Of a stretch of DNA of 50,748 nucleotides, positions 17,416 to 26,001 are shown one piece after another. The DNA lies in NCBI GenBank assembly GCA_021324095.1, contig JAJPJT010000069.1, positions 1-50,748 of the forward strand, given 5' to 3'. Both the position numbers and the translations under genes were made by a program. Source of the stretch: Gammaproteobacteria bacterium (GTDB taxonomy: Bacteria > Pseudomonadota > Gammaproteobacteria > Xanthomonadales > Rhodanobacteraceae). The notes beneath the pieces are model-generated. The model was not told the origin of the DNA. It was given only the letters and a program-made list of their open reading frames with translations, and searched no databases. How positions within the stretch are numbered: the first letter of the stretch is position 1; each line of letters begins with the position of its first letter.

Positions 17416-19545
17416 TCAAGCCTCCGCAAATCGGGCGGCCGCCCCTATCCACCGCTCGGTCAGCCGCCGCGCAAGAACCGGATGCGTCCGCAGCATCGCC
17501 GATCCCACCCGCTGCACCGCCGGCATCAAAGCCGCATCGCGAATGATATCGGCCAACCGAAAACCCATCTCGCCCGTCTGACGCGTACCCAGCAGTTCAC
17601 CCGGACCGCGCAGCCGAAGATCCTGCTCGGCGATCACGAATCCGTCATTGGTCTGGCGCAGCGTTTCAAGCCGCTGCCGCGCCAATGCAGACAGCGGCGG
17701 CTGGTACAGCAGCACGCAGGTGGACGCCTGCGTACCGCGCCCCACGCGGCCGCGCAACTGGTGCAGTTGGGCCAAACCCAGCCTTTCGGCATTCTCGATC
17801 ACCATCAGGCTCGCATTGGGAACGTCGACACCCACCTCGACGACGGTGGTTGCAACCAGCAAAGCGGTGTGCCCTTCGTTGAATGCATCCATCGCGGCCT
17901 GCTTTTCCCGCGGTTTCATGCGGCCGTGTACGAGGCCGACCGCGAACTCCGGAAGCGCGGCAGAAAGCCGCGCAAATGCAGCTTCGGCCGCCTGCGCCTG
18001 AAGTTGCTCGCTGTCTTGGATAAGCGTGCACACCCAATAAGCCTGCCGCCCTTCCGCACACGCTGCGCGAATGCGCCGGATCACTTCGTCGCGGCGGCTG
18101 TTCGCGATCGCCACCGTTCGCACCGGCGTACGCCCCGGCGGCAACTCGTCCAGCGTGGACACGTCGAGGTCGGCATAGGCGCTCATTGCCAGCGTGCGCG
18201 GGATCGGCGTGGCGGTCAGCACCAGTTGGTGCGGCGCCTCGCCCGCGCCGGCGCCTTTGTCGCGAAGATTCATCCGCTGCTGCACGCCGAAGCGGTGTTG
18301 CTCGTCCACGATCGCGAGCCCCAGCCGCGCGAATTCGACGCCCTCCTGCATCAGCGCGTGGGTGCCGATCGCGACCGGTGCTCCTGCGGCCAGCTTGTCG
18401 AGCGCGGCCATACGCGCCCGTCCCGTTACCTTGCCGGCCAGCCACACGACTTCGATGCCGAGCGGCTCGAACCACGCGCGGAAACTGCGCAGGTGCTGTT
18501 CAGCCAGAAGTTCGGTCGGAGCCATCAATGCGGTCTGGCGTCCGTTCGCGATCGCGTGCAGGGCGGCCAGCGCAGCGACGACCGTCTTGCCGGAGCCCAC
18601 GTCTCCCTGGACCAATCTCAGCATCGGCACCCGCTTTTCGAGGTCGCGCGCGACCTCGGCGCTCACGCGCTGCTGCGTGCGGGTCAACGTGAAGGGCAGC
18701 GCCGCAAGAAAACGCCGTTGCAAATCCGGATCGCCCGGCAGCCCAGGAGCGCGTTGCCGACGCACCCGCGCGCGCAACCGTTTCAGGCTGATGTGGTGCG
18801 CGAGCAGTTCTTCGAACGCGAGCCGCTGCTGCGCCGGATGTTTGCCCGCCAGCAGGGCCGTTACGTCGGTGTCCGGCGCAGGCCGATGCACGCCAAGCAG
18901 TGCATCGCGCAGCGGCATCAATCCCAGCGACGCCAGAAGATCGGACGGAACCAGTTCGAGCACCGACTCACCGGGTAGACGCATGAGCGCCTTCTCGATC
19001 ACACTGCGCAACCGTTGCTGGCCCAGGCCCTCGGTGACCGGATAGATGGGCGTCAGGGTTGTGTCCACTGGCGTGTCGCTGCGCAGGATCCGGTACTGCG
19101 GGTGCACGATCTCCAGTCCCTGCTGGCCATGACGAACCGCGCCGTAACAGCGCAGACGCACGCCGGGCGCAAACTGTTGCGCTTGCTGGCGCCGGAAATG
19201 AAAGAACCTGAGCACCAGCGTATGGCGGGAATCATCCGTCAGCGCAACGCGCAGTTGCGGTCGATAACGGAAACTGGTTTCGACCGCCTCGACGATGCCC
19301 TCCACTTGGGCCGATTCGCCGGCGACGAGATCACGGATCGAAGTGACTCGGGTACGGTCCTCGTAACGCAGCGGCAAATGGAACCACAGGTCCTGCACCC
19401 GTTCGATGCCGAGCTTGCGCAGCGTTTCGGCAAGTGCGGGGCCGACACCCGGCAGCGTCGCTGCCGGCGCAATTCCGGGATCGATCGAGGGTGCGATGCG
19501 CTTGTCGGCCGGCGTCGTCACCCGTGCAAGGTTAGCCGAAGCCAT
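17416..19545 (-). CDS. recG: ATP-dependent DNA helicase RecG
   Basis: Protein of 709 residues. The N-terminal wedge domain (LPGVGPALAETLRKLGIERV, then the OB fold with DRTRVTSIRDLVAGE) is followed by superfamily 2 helicase motifs: Walker A GDVGSGKTVVAALAAL, motif II VDEQHRFGVQQR (DEQH box), motif III TATPIPRTLAMS, and the C-terminal half with motif VI QLRGRVGRG. RecG remodels stalled forks and Holliday junctions. It is the last gene of the rpoZ-spoT-ridA-recG group, 25 bases after ridA. Confidence 0.97.
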   Translation of the reverse strand: MASANLARVTTPADKRIAPSIDPGIAPAATLPGVGPALAETLRKLGIERVQDLWFHLPLRYEDRTRVTSIRDLVAGESAQVEGIVEAVETSFRYRPQLRVALTDDSRHTLVLRFFHFRRQQAQQFAPGVRLRCYGAVRHGQQGLEIVHPQYRILRSDTPVDTTLTPIYPVTEGLGQQRLRSVIEKALMRLPGESVLELVPSDLLASLGLMPLRDALLGVHRPAPDTDVTALLAGKHPAQQRLAFEELLAHHISLKRLRARVRRQRAPGLPGDPDLQRRFLAALPFTLTRTQQRVSAEVARDLEKRVPMLRLVQGDVGSGKTVVAALAALHAIANGRQTALMAPTELLAEQHLRSFRAWFEPLGIEVVWLAGKVTGRARMAALDKLAAGAPVAIGTHALMQEGVEFARLGLAIVDEQHRFGVQQRMNLRDKGAGAGEAPHQLVLTATPIPRTLAMSAYADLDVSTLDELPPGRTPVRTVAIANSRRDEVIRRIRAACAEGRQAYWVCTLIQDSEQLQAQAAEAAFARLSAALPEFAVGLVHGRMKPREKQAAMDAFNEGHTALLVATTVVEVGVDVPNASLMVIENAERLGLAQLHQLRGRVGRGTQASTCVLLYQPPLSALARQRLETLRQTNDGFVIAEQDLRLRGPGELLGTRQTGEMGFRLADIIRDAALMPAVQRVGSAMLRTHPVLARRLTERWIGAAARFAEA

Positions 19546-19570
19546 GCGTCGCGTTTGCGAAGGAGCGCCG

Positions 19571-19957
19571 TCAGCCGCCCGTCACCGCGATCACATCGAT
19601 CTCGACCGCCGCACCGCGCGGCAATCCCGCGACGCCGATGGTCGAGCGCGCAGGATAGGGCTCGCGGAAGTACTTCTTCATCACTTCATTGACCGCGCTG
19701 AAATTGCCGAGATCGGTCATGTAGATCGCGACCCGCACCACGTCATCGAAGGACGCGCCCGCCGCGGTGAGCACCGCCTTCAGATTCTCGAACACGCGCG
19801 TCGCCTGCGCTTCGATGCCACCCGCAACCATTTCGCCGGTGGCGGGGTCGAGTGGCGTCTGGCCCGAGAGGTACAACGTGTTGCCGCTGCGGACCGCCTG
19901 TGAATACGGCCCGATCGCCTGCGGTGCGGCATCGGAATGGACAGGGATGCGTGGCAT
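19571..19957 (-). CDS. ridA: RidA family enamine/imine deaminase
   Basis: Protein of 128 residues of the RidA/YjgF/YER057c family, which hydrolyses reactive 2-aminoacrylate-type enamines released by PLP enzymes. The signature ARSTIGVAGLPRGAAVEID carries the carboxylate-binding Arg (R104) and the closing Glu (E119); the GPYSQAV motif is present at 16-22. Length is typical. It sits between spoT and recG, a conserved placement; inverted element F separates it from spoT. Confidence 0.95.
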   Translation of the reverse strand: MPRIPVHSDAAPQAIGPYSQAVRSGNTLYLSGQTPLDPATGEMVAGGIEAQATRVFENLKAVLTAAGASFDDVVRVAIYMTDLGNFSAVNEVMKKYFREPYPARSTIGVAGLPRGAAVEIDVIAVTGG

Positions 19958-19997
19958 GGAAATTCCTGCGCGAAGAAGGGGCCAGTCTAATGGCGGA

Positions 19998-20143
19998 GCG
20001 GGAATTGGGGATGGGTGGTGGGGGCGCTCCGAACGGAATACCGATGATCACGCGAGGTCGACCGCGCAAAGCGCTTGACGTTGTACTCGCAACGTGCCGA
20101 GCGGCGGCATTGTGCACCCCCGCTACCCATCCCCATCCCCGCC
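19998..20143. repeat. G/C-armed inverted element F (unit GGGGATGGGT)
   Basis: Left arm 19998-20027 and right arm 20114-20143 are inverse copies over about 30 bases, sharing GGGGATGGGT and then GGGGG. The right arm ends one base before the spoT stop codon. The interior of about 86 bases has no gene. It lies between two co-directional genes, so an mRNA stem between spoT and ridA is likely. Confidence 0.8.
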
Positions 20144-20144
20144 T

Positions 20145-22325
20145 TCACAGCGGATACCGATACACCCCATTCACCACTTTCGTGTTGCGAATCCGTCGCA
20201 TCACGTCGGCGAGGTGCTTCCTGTGCTTCACCTCGATCGTGAAGATCAGCGTCGCGGCCTGGATGCCGCGCTCGATGTACTTGACATCGTCGATGTTGGA
20301 ATTTGCGTCCGCGATGGCGGTGGATACCGTGGCCAGCACGCCCGGTCGATTGACGACTTCGACCCTGAGCTCGGCGCGGAAGTCGCCCTGCACCTGGCTG
20401 TCCCAGCCGATCTCGACGCGGCGCTCCGGCAACTTGGAAAGTTCGACGACATTGGGACACTCGACGCGGTGGACGACGATGCCCTTGCCGGGCGAAAGAT
20501 AACCCACGATGTCGTCGCCGGGCACCGGATGACAGCAATTGCCGAAGCTGAGGATCCCGCGTTCGGCGCCGCTGATGCGGATTTTTTCGGCGCGGTGCTG
20601 AGCGGCGCCGATGACGGAACCCCCCAGGGCGATCAGCTTCGCCGCCACCTGGTCGGGCATGCGGTTGCCCAGTGCGATGTCCGACAACAGGTCTTCCAGG
20701 CGACGCAGGTTGTTCTCGGCCAGATAACGATCCAGCGTTTCCGGAGAAATCGCATCCAGGCTCAAGCCGCCCGCATCCAGCGCGCTTTCCAGCATGCGGT
20801 GGCCGAAGTCGATTGCATCCTCGTGCTGCAGGTGCTTCAGGTACTGGCGGATGGCCGCGCGCGCCTTGCCGGTGACCGCGAACTCCAACCACTGCGGGTG
20901 GGGTGCAGCCGACGGCGCGGTGATCACTTCGACCGTTTGTCCGGACGATGGCTGCGCACGCAGTGATGCCAGCTTGCCGTCGATACGCGCAGCCACCGCG
21001 TGCATGCCGACGTCCGTGTGTACGGCGAACGCCAGATCGAGCGCGGTTGCGTTCTTCGGCAAAGCCTGGATGTCACCCGCGGGCGTGAACAGGTACACCT
21101 CATCGGGAAACAGGTCCACCTTGACGTTTTCGATGAATTCCAGAGACGACGGTGTCGCCGCCTGCGTGTCGGCCAGCCCGGCGACCCATGCGCGTGCGCG
21201 CGATTGCGCGCTGTTCGACGGAATGGCGTCCTGTTTGTAAGTCCAGTGTGCGGCCACGCCCCGCTCGGCGACGGCGTTCATGTCCTCGGTGCGGATCTGG
21301 ATTTCGATGGGCGCGCCGAACGGGCCGAACAGCACCGTATGCAGCGATTGGTAGCCGTTGGCCTTGGGTATCGCGATGAAATCCTTGAAGCGCCCTTCCA
21401 CCGGCTTGAACAGCGAGTGCGCAGTACCCAAAGCCTGGTAGCAATGCGCGACCGTGTCGGTGACGAGGCGGAATCCGTACACATCCATCACCTGGTCGAA
21501 GGTCTTGTGCTCGTTCTTCATCTTCGACCAGATGCTGTACGGCGCCTTGATCCGGCTGATGATGCGCACGGGTATGCCATCCGCGGCGAGGCGCTCGGCG
21601 AGTGCCTGCTCGATCTTCACCATCGACTCGCGGCGATTGCCGAGGGTTCGCTTGATGCGCGAAGCGATGATCTTGTAGCGGTCGGGATACAGGCTGCGAA
21701 AGCCGAGATCCTGCAGCTCGGCGCGGATCGCGTTCATCCCGAGGCGCGCCGCGATCGGAGCGTAGATGTCCAGCGTTTCGCGCGCGATGCGGCGCCTGGC
21801 GTCCTGCGGCATCGCAGAAAGCGTGCGCATGTTGTGCAGGCGATCCGCCAGCTTGATCAGGATCACGCGCAGGTCGCGCGCCATCGCCAGCAGCATCTTG
21901 CGGAAACTTTCCGCGTCGGCCTCGACGCGGCTCGCGAAGTCCACGCGTTCCAGCTTGGTGACGCCGTCCACCAGTTCCGTGACGGTGGGCCCGAAGCTGG
22001 CTTCGAGCTGCACGCGCGTCATCCCCGTGTCCTCGAGCGTGTCGTGCAGGATCGCGGCGATGATGGTTTCAGCATCGAGACGCAAGCCGGCGAGGATCAT
22101 CGCCACCGCGAGCGGATGCGTGATGTAAGGTTCGCCGCTGCGCCTGCGCTGGCTCGCGTGTGCATGCGCGCCGACCGCATACGCACCACGCACGCGCTCG
22201 ATCTGTTCCGGCGGAAGATACGTCGCGAGCTCCGCGGCGAGCGCGTCGATGCCGGACGTGCCGGCGCGCTTCGCCGCCGGCTTCATTTTGCGGACAGGTT
22301 CCGTTTGTGCCTTGCGCTTGCGCAT
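20145..22325 (-). CDS. spoT: Bifunctional (p)ppGpp synthetase/hydrolase SpoT (RelA/SpoT homologue)
   Basis: Protein of 726 residues controlling the stringent-response alarmone. The hydrolase HD domain is intact, with the HD pair at H94-D95 in ILHDTLED, which separates SpoT from hydrolase-dead RelA. The synthetase domain has RIKAPYSIWSKM and YGFRLVTDTVAHCYQALG, followed by a TGS domain (LFPDEVYLFTPAGDIQALPK), a helical/zinc-finger-like region (CCHPVPGDDIVGY) and a C-terminal ACT domain. Start at ATG 22325; an internal Met at codon 14 is an alternative. It follows rpoZ after a 277-base gap with a REP pair, and precedes ridA and recG. Confidence 0.96.
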   Translation of the reverse strand: MRKRKAQTEPVRKMKPAAKRAGTSGIDALAAELATYLPPEQIERVRGAYAVGAHAHASQRRRSGEPYITHPLAVAMILAGLRLDAETIIAAILHDTLEDTGMTRVQLEASFGPTVTELVDGVTKLERVDFASRVEADAESFRKMLLAMARDLRVILIKLADRLHNMRTLSAMPQDARRRIARETLDIYAPIAARLGMNAIRAELQDLGFRSLYPDRYKIIASRIKRTLGNRRESMVKIEQALAERLAADGIPVRIISRIKAPYSIWSKMKNEHKTFDQVMDVYGFRLVTDTVAHCYQALGTAHSLFKPVEGRFKDFIAIPKANGYQSLHTVLFGPFGAPIEIQIRTEDMNAVAERGVAAHWTYKQDAIPSNSAQSRARAWVAGLADTQAATPSSLEFIENVKVDLFPDEVYLFTPAGDIQALPKNATALDLAFAVHTDVGMHAVAARIDGKLASLRAQPSSGQTVEVITAPSAAPHPQWLEFAVTGKARAAIRQYLKHLQHEDAIDFGHRMLESALDAGGLSLDAISPETLDRYLAENNLRRLEDLLSDIALGNRMPDQVAAKLIALGGSVIGAAQHRAEKIRISGAERGILSFGNCCHPVPGDDIVGYLSPGKGIVVHRVECPNVVELSKLPERRVEIGWDSQVQGDFRAELRVEVVNRPGVLATVSTAIADANSNIDDVKYIERGIQAATLIFTIEVKHRKHLADVMRRIRNTKVVNGVYRYPL

Positions 22326-22363
22326 GGCAGCAAGCTAGCACAAAGACAGCGTTGCTCGCTTCA

Positions 22364-22430
22364 CGCGCGATCGCGCGCACGCGCGCTCCTACGGAAGCTG
22401 CTTTGTAGGAGCCTGCGTGCAGCCGATGCT
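22364..22430. repeat. REP pair with TAGGAGC heads (BIME-like)
   Basis: Two facing REP-like units: on the minus strand CGTAGGAGCGCGCGTGCGCG (about 22393-22364) and on the plus strand TGTAGGAGCCTGCGTGCAGC (22404-22423 and on). The TGTAGGAGC head with a GC-rich stem is the form known for REP sequences in pseudomonads and xanthomonads, usually moved by RAYT transposases. The rest of the spoT-rpoZ gap holds a degraded CCTTCCCCCGC palindrome near 22500 and no gene. Confidence 0.75.
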
Positions 22431-22602
22431 TGCTAGATGACGCCCCTGTCGAATCCAAGTTTCCGAGGAGTTCGAAAGTTATCCGCCATCCGGCCTTCGG
22501 CCACCTTCCCCCGCAAGCGGAGAAGGGAAGGCAGCATGGATCCGGCTGGGTGCCGCGACCAACGAGCAAGAGCGCGACAGCCGTCGCGCAATCCGCTATC
22601 GA

Positions 22603-22896
22603 TCAGACTTCGTCGATGCCCTTGGACATGTCCTCGTCGACTTCGGCCGCGGCCCATTCCATGGCTTCGCGGTCGCGACGCTCGCGCTCGACGCGGTCGA
22701 TCTCGTCGATGGTCGGCATGTCGATGGTCTTGTCGGCGATTTCCCGCAGCGCGAGGACCGTCGGCTTGTCGTTCTCGGGATCGATGGTGGCTTCGACACC
22801 GTTCTCGAGCTGGCGCGCGCGGCGCGTCGCCATCAGGACCAGTTCGAAACGATTGTCGACCACCTGCAGGCAGTCTTCCACGGTGATGCGTGCCAT
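22603..22896 (-). CDS. rpoZ: RNA polymerase omega subunit
   Basis: Protein of 97 residues starting [20 protein letters not shown], the omega signature, with [11 protein letters not shown] and the acidic C-terminal extension usual in this group. Omega assists assembly of beta-prime and forms part of the ppGpp binding site, which fits its placement ahead of spoT. GGAG lies six bases before ATG 22896. It is preceded by a good promoter. In many gammaproteobacteria gmk is directly upstream; here the mla genes intervene. Confidence 0.97.
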   Translation of the reverse strand: MARITVEDCLQVVDNRFELVLMATRRARQLENGVEATIDPENDKPTVLALREIADKTIDMPTIDEIDRVERERRDREAMEWAAAEVDEDMSKGIDEV

Positions 22897-22927
22897 GTGC
22901 GGCTCCGGTGCTATTGCAAACTTGCAG

Positions 22928-22955
22928 ATTGTAGCAGCGACCCGGCGATTGTCGA
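22928..22955 (-). promoter_or_regulatory. Probable promoter of rpoZ-spoT
   Basis: TCGACA (22955-22950) and TACAAT (22933-22928) on the minus strand, 16-base spacer, about 30 bases ahead of the rpoZ ATG; both hexamers match consensus at five of six positions. Confidence 0.6.
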
Positions 22956-23097
22956 TCCTGGCCCGGCTGGCTCGTTTCGCCCCGCAGTCAGCCTGAACGC
23001 CACCCGCCCGCACGCCCCGTGCGCGTCGGTTCGCCGCGCGGTGACGCTCTACAATCGCGCCCTTGCAATGACAGCCCCGCGGCCGCACCCACGACGC

Positions 23098-24030
23098 ATG
23101 CATAGCACCCGCCGTTCGCGCATCACGCGCTGCACCATCATCGCTGCGCTCGCGCTCGCGCTCGCCGCGTGCGCCGTCGCGCCACCGCGCACCGATGATC
23201 CGCTGCAGAACTTCAACCGCAAGATGTTCAAGTTCAACATGTTCGCGGACAAGGTGGCGATCCGTCCGGTGGCCAAGGCGTACGTCAAGGTCACCGGTCC
23301 CAAGGAACGCGTGCTGATCAGCAATTTCTTCGCGAACCTGCGTACGCCGGTGACGATCATCAACGAGGTGTTGCAGGGGCGGCCGGGACCGGCATTGCAG
23401 TCGACCGGCCGTTTCGTCATCAATACGACCGTCGGTTTCCTCGGCTTCTTCGATCCGGCCAGCGACATGCGGTTGCCGGCGCATCCCACCGATTTCGGGG
23501 TGACGCTGGCGCACTGGGGCGTGCCGGAGGGCCCGTACCTGGTGCTGCCGTTCATCGGCCCGACGACCGCGCGCGACGTGTGGCGCCTGCCGGTGGACAC
23601 TTATTTCGATCCGCTCGGCTGGTACGCACGCGAGCACGATCTGAAATGGCACGCGCAATATCTGCCGACGCTGGCTTACCTCGTAACGCTGCGTGCCAGT
23701 GCGCTGCCGATCGATTCGGTGCTGGATTCCTCCTACGACCCGTACGCGTTCATGCGCGACGCGTACCGGCAGCACCGGCTGTATCAGATTTATTACGGCA
23801 ATCCGCCGCTGTCGGCGATCGAGGAACTGCAGGGCACCAGCCCGAACGAAGAGAACGACCAGGACATCGACCAGTTGCTGCAACAGCAGCAGCAGTACGA
23901 GAAATCGCACGGCATCAACGAGAACGCGGCGCCGGCGCCAGCCACGTCCGCGCCGCCGACTTCTTCTCCGAGGGTATCGCCGGCGCCCCCGACCAGCGTC
24001 AATCCGCCGCCGCCAAGTTCGGGCGACTGA
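23098..24030 (+). CDS. mlaA: MlaA (VacJ) outer-membrane lipoprotein
   Basis: Protein of 310 residues. MlaA removes mislocalised phospholipids from the outer leaflet of the outer membrane and passes them to MlaC. A lipoprotein signal ([14 protein letters not shown]) puts the lipidated Cys at residue 25. The conserved body runs from [14 protein letters not shown] through VNxxxQ-like and [13 protein letters not shown] segments ([33 protein letters not shown]). A TACAAT at 23050-23055 is a likely -10 box, which favours ATG 23098 over ATG 23068. The last 75 residues are Gln- then Pro/Ser-rich, an extension beyond the usual length. It converges on mlaB with three bases between them. Confidence 0.95.
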   Translation: MHSTRRSRITRCTIIAALALALAACAVAPPRTDDPLQNFNRKMFKFNMFADKVAIRPVAKAYVKVTGPKERVLISNFFANLRTPVTIINEVLQGRPGPALQSTGRFVINTTVGFLGFFDPASDMRLPAHPTDFGVTLAHWGVPEGPYLVLPFIGPTTARDVWRLPVDTYFDPLGWYAREHDLKWHAQYLPTLAYLVTLRASALPIDSVLDSSYDPYAFMRDAYRQHRLYQIYYGNPPLSAIEELQGTSPNEENDQDIDQLLQQQQQYEKSHGINENAAPAPATSAPPTSSPRVSPAPPTSVNPPPPSSGD

Positions 24031-24033
24031 TAA

Positions 24034-24366
24034 TCATCGCGTCGCGGCGTCGGGTACCAGCAAAGCGACCGCGTCGCACACCTCCGCGAGCGAACGCAAG
24101 CCTTCCGGCCAGTGGACGACCGCAAGTCTGCGGCCGCCGCGGCTCGCCGCGGCGGCGAGCGCCAGAACGCAGGCGAGGCCCGCACTGTCCGCCCGGCTGA
24201 TCCCGCCGAGATCGAGCCGTGTCTGCGTTCCCGCCGACAACGCGCGGACACCTTCCGCAAACGCATTCGCGGCCGTGGTGAAGGTCAGCCCTCCCGAAAG
24301 CGCCAGCGTGTCGCGGTCAGGCTGCTCCAGGGTAAACGCCTCGACCGGGTTCGGCGCGCGTGACAT
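24034..24366 (-). CDS. mlaB: STAS domain protein MlaB
   Basis: Protein of 110 residues with the STAS fold: LALSGGLTFTTAANAF, then RLDLGGISRADSAGLACVLA, where the DSAG segment carries the conserved Ser, and RRLAVVHWPEGLRSLAEV. MlaB binds the ATPase MlaF and is needed for activity of the MlaFEDB transporter. Four bases after mlaC and last in the minus-strand mlaFEDCB group. Confidence 0.9.
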   Translation of the reverse strand: MSRAPNPVEAFTLEQPDRDTLALSGGLTFTTAANAFAEGVRALSAGTQTRLDLGGISRADSAGLACVLALAAAASRGGRRLAVVHWPEGLRSLAEVCDAVALLVPDAATR

Positions 24367-24370
24367 GGCG

Positions 24371-25021
24371 TCAGTGTCCGCCGTCCTGCTTCTTCATCTG
24401 TTCGATCGCGCCGGCGCCCTGCGTCTGCAGGCGCTTGATCAGACCGTCGATGCCTTCCTTCTGGATCTCGGCAGCGACCTGGTTGCGGTAATTGGTGATG
24501 TAGGAAATGCCCTCGATGATCACGTCGTAGGCTTTCCACTCGCCGGACGAGGTCTTGCGAAAGGCGTAGTCCACCGACAGGCTCTTGCCGCTGTCCAGCA
24601 GCACTTGCGTCCGCACGATCGTGCGCCGCTGGTCCAGCGGCCCTTGCGCAGGAAGCACCTTCACCGAGCCGCGCGTGTAGGCAACCAGGCCTTCGGCGTA
24701 ACGATGCGTCAGTGCGTTGTAGAACGCGCGCGCAAATGCGACGCGCTGCGCCGGCGTGGCCTCGCGGGCGTAACGCCCCAGCACCAGCAGCGAGGCGTAG
24801 TCCATGTCGAAATGCGGCAGCACGACGTCGTCGATGATCTTGATCACCTGGTCGGGGTGCTGGCGCAACTCGGCCTGATGGCCCTGGATCGCCGTGCCGA
24901 GCTGGTCGGCGATCGACTGCACGATCTGCTGTGGCGTCTGCTCGGCCGCCGCCGACGATGGAGCGGCGAACGCCACAGCCACGAGCAACGCCGCGAACAG
25001 CAACAGGAAACGCTTCACCAT
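24371..25021 (-). CDS. mlaC: MlaC periplasmic phospholipid-binding protein
   Basis: Protein of 216 residues. ATG 25021 is chosen for the GAGGAG site six bases ahead; an in-frame ATG 33 bases upstream lacks one. A signal peptide (KRFLLLFAALLVAVAFA, cleavage near APSSAAA) precedes the Tol-Tol-Ttg2/MlaC domain: DDVVLPHFDMDYASLLVLGRYA, then VDYAFRKTSSGEWKAYDV and GISYITNYRNQ. MlaC ferries phospholipid between MlaA and the MlaFEDB complex. Gly/Met/Lys-rich C-terminal tail. Confidence 0.95.
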   Translation of the reverse strand: MVKRFLLLFAALLVAVAFAAPSSAAAEQTPQQIVQSIADQLGTAIQGHQAELRQHPDQVIKIIDDVVLPHFDMDYASLLVLGRYAREATPAQRVAFARAFYNALTHRYAEGLVAYTRGSVKVLPAQGPLDQRRTIVRTQVLLDSGKSLSVDYAFRKTSSGEWKAYDVIIEGISYITNYRNQVAAEIQKEGIDGLIKRLQTQGAGAIEQMKKQDGGH

Positions 25022-25068
25022 GGGTTTCTCCTCACGCTCCTTCATCATCGCCATCAGGCGAGTGCGGA

Positions 25069-25587
25069 TCAGGGTTTGGATGCCGGCGGCGCGCTGGATG
25101 CGGGCGCCGCTTCGGAACTGCTGGATTTCGGGCTGCCGTTGACCAGAAACTTGCCGATCAGGTTCTCGATGCTCATCGCCGATTGCGTAAGCACCATCTC
25201 GTCGCCGTTCTTGAGATAGGTCGGCGAGCCGCCCGGCTCGATGCCAACGTACTGGTCGCCCAGTAAACCGCTGGTGAATATCGCGGCCGAGGAATCGTCC
25301 GGGATGTCGTCGTACTTCTTGTCGATCGACATCACCACCAGCGCATCCATCCGCTGCGGTTCCAGCGTGATCGACTGGACGTCGCCAATCCGCACGCCCG
25401 CGATCTTGACCGGCGCGCGCACCTTCAACTGCCCGATGTTGTTGAAACGCGCCTTGATCGAATAGCTGTTGCTGCTGTGGACGCCGTTCGCCACCGAGGT
25501 GGTCTGCGTCGCCAGGTACGCGAGCGCGGCGAAACCGAGCAGGATGAACAGGCCGGTGCCAATGGCGTAAGACGGTCGAGGATTCAT
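25069..25587 (-). CDS. mlaD: MlaD (MCE domain) phospholipid transporter subunit
   Basis: Protein of 172 residues from ATG 25587. A single N-terminal membrane helix (about 9-27, IGTGLFILLGFAALAYLA) is followed by one MCE domain (YSIKARFNNIGQLKVRAPVK, IAGVRIGDVQSITLEPQRM) with ending LLGDQYVGIEPGG. The tail is Ser/Ala/Pro-rich. MlaD forms the hexameric ring on MlaE. It is separated from mlaE, the preceding gene of the operon, by 414 bases of repeats, so it may need its own promoter or read-through. Confidence 0.95.
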   Translation of the reverse strand: MNPRPSYAIGTGLFILLGFAALAYLATQTTSVANGVHSSNSYSIKARFNNIGQLKVRAPVKIAGVRIGDVQSITLEPQRMDALVVMSIDKKYDDIPDDSSAAIFTSGLLGDQYVGIEPGGSPTYLKNGDEMVLTQSAMSIENLIGKFLVNGSPKSSSSEAAPASSAPPASKP

Positions 25588-26001
25588 GTCGTCGCTTTCA
25601 CTCGTCGTTCCGGCGCCTGCCGGAAACACTCACCTTCGTCATTCCGGGGCCGTTCGCGGCTTCATCGCGAACGGAACCCGGAATCCATTTTGCAATCATC
25701 AAGCGACATCCCTGTCTTGATTCCGCTCGCCTCCTGGCGAGCGGGCTACTTTTGTTTCGGCAAAAGTAGCCAAAACCATTGCGCCGCGCACGCCGGTTTC
25801 GGCAACGTCGTGTTGCCGAAACTGCCCTCGGTGCTCGCCGAACGGCGGCCGCGCCGAACTCGCACATCCCTGTGCTCGAACATGCGGCGCTTGCTCCGCC
25901 GTTCGGCTGCGCGTCTCGGCGTCGTGCAAAGGCGCGTGAAGAGCTCCATTTCGTTGACGGCCGTCCATGGCCTGCTTCGTTGAGCGCTCCAATGATCTCG
26001 G
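25588..26001. repeat. Composite repeat island splitting the mla operon
   Basis: The 414 bases between mlaE and mlaD contain no credible gene but a row of palindromes. At 25641-25684 ATTCCGGG/CCCGGAAT encloses CCGTTCGCG/CGCGAACGG. At 25744-25771 GGCTACTTTTG pairs with CAAAAGTAGCC. At 25796-25822 GTTTCGGCAAC pairs with GTTGCCGAAAC. At 25837-25907 GCCGAACGGCGG pairs with CCGCCGTTCGGC, 47 bases apart. At 25957-25973 lies the GGCCGTCCATGGCC core of a dispersed repeat. All listed stems are perfect. The short open frames here are repeat-coded and not supported as genes. Confidence 0.85.
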
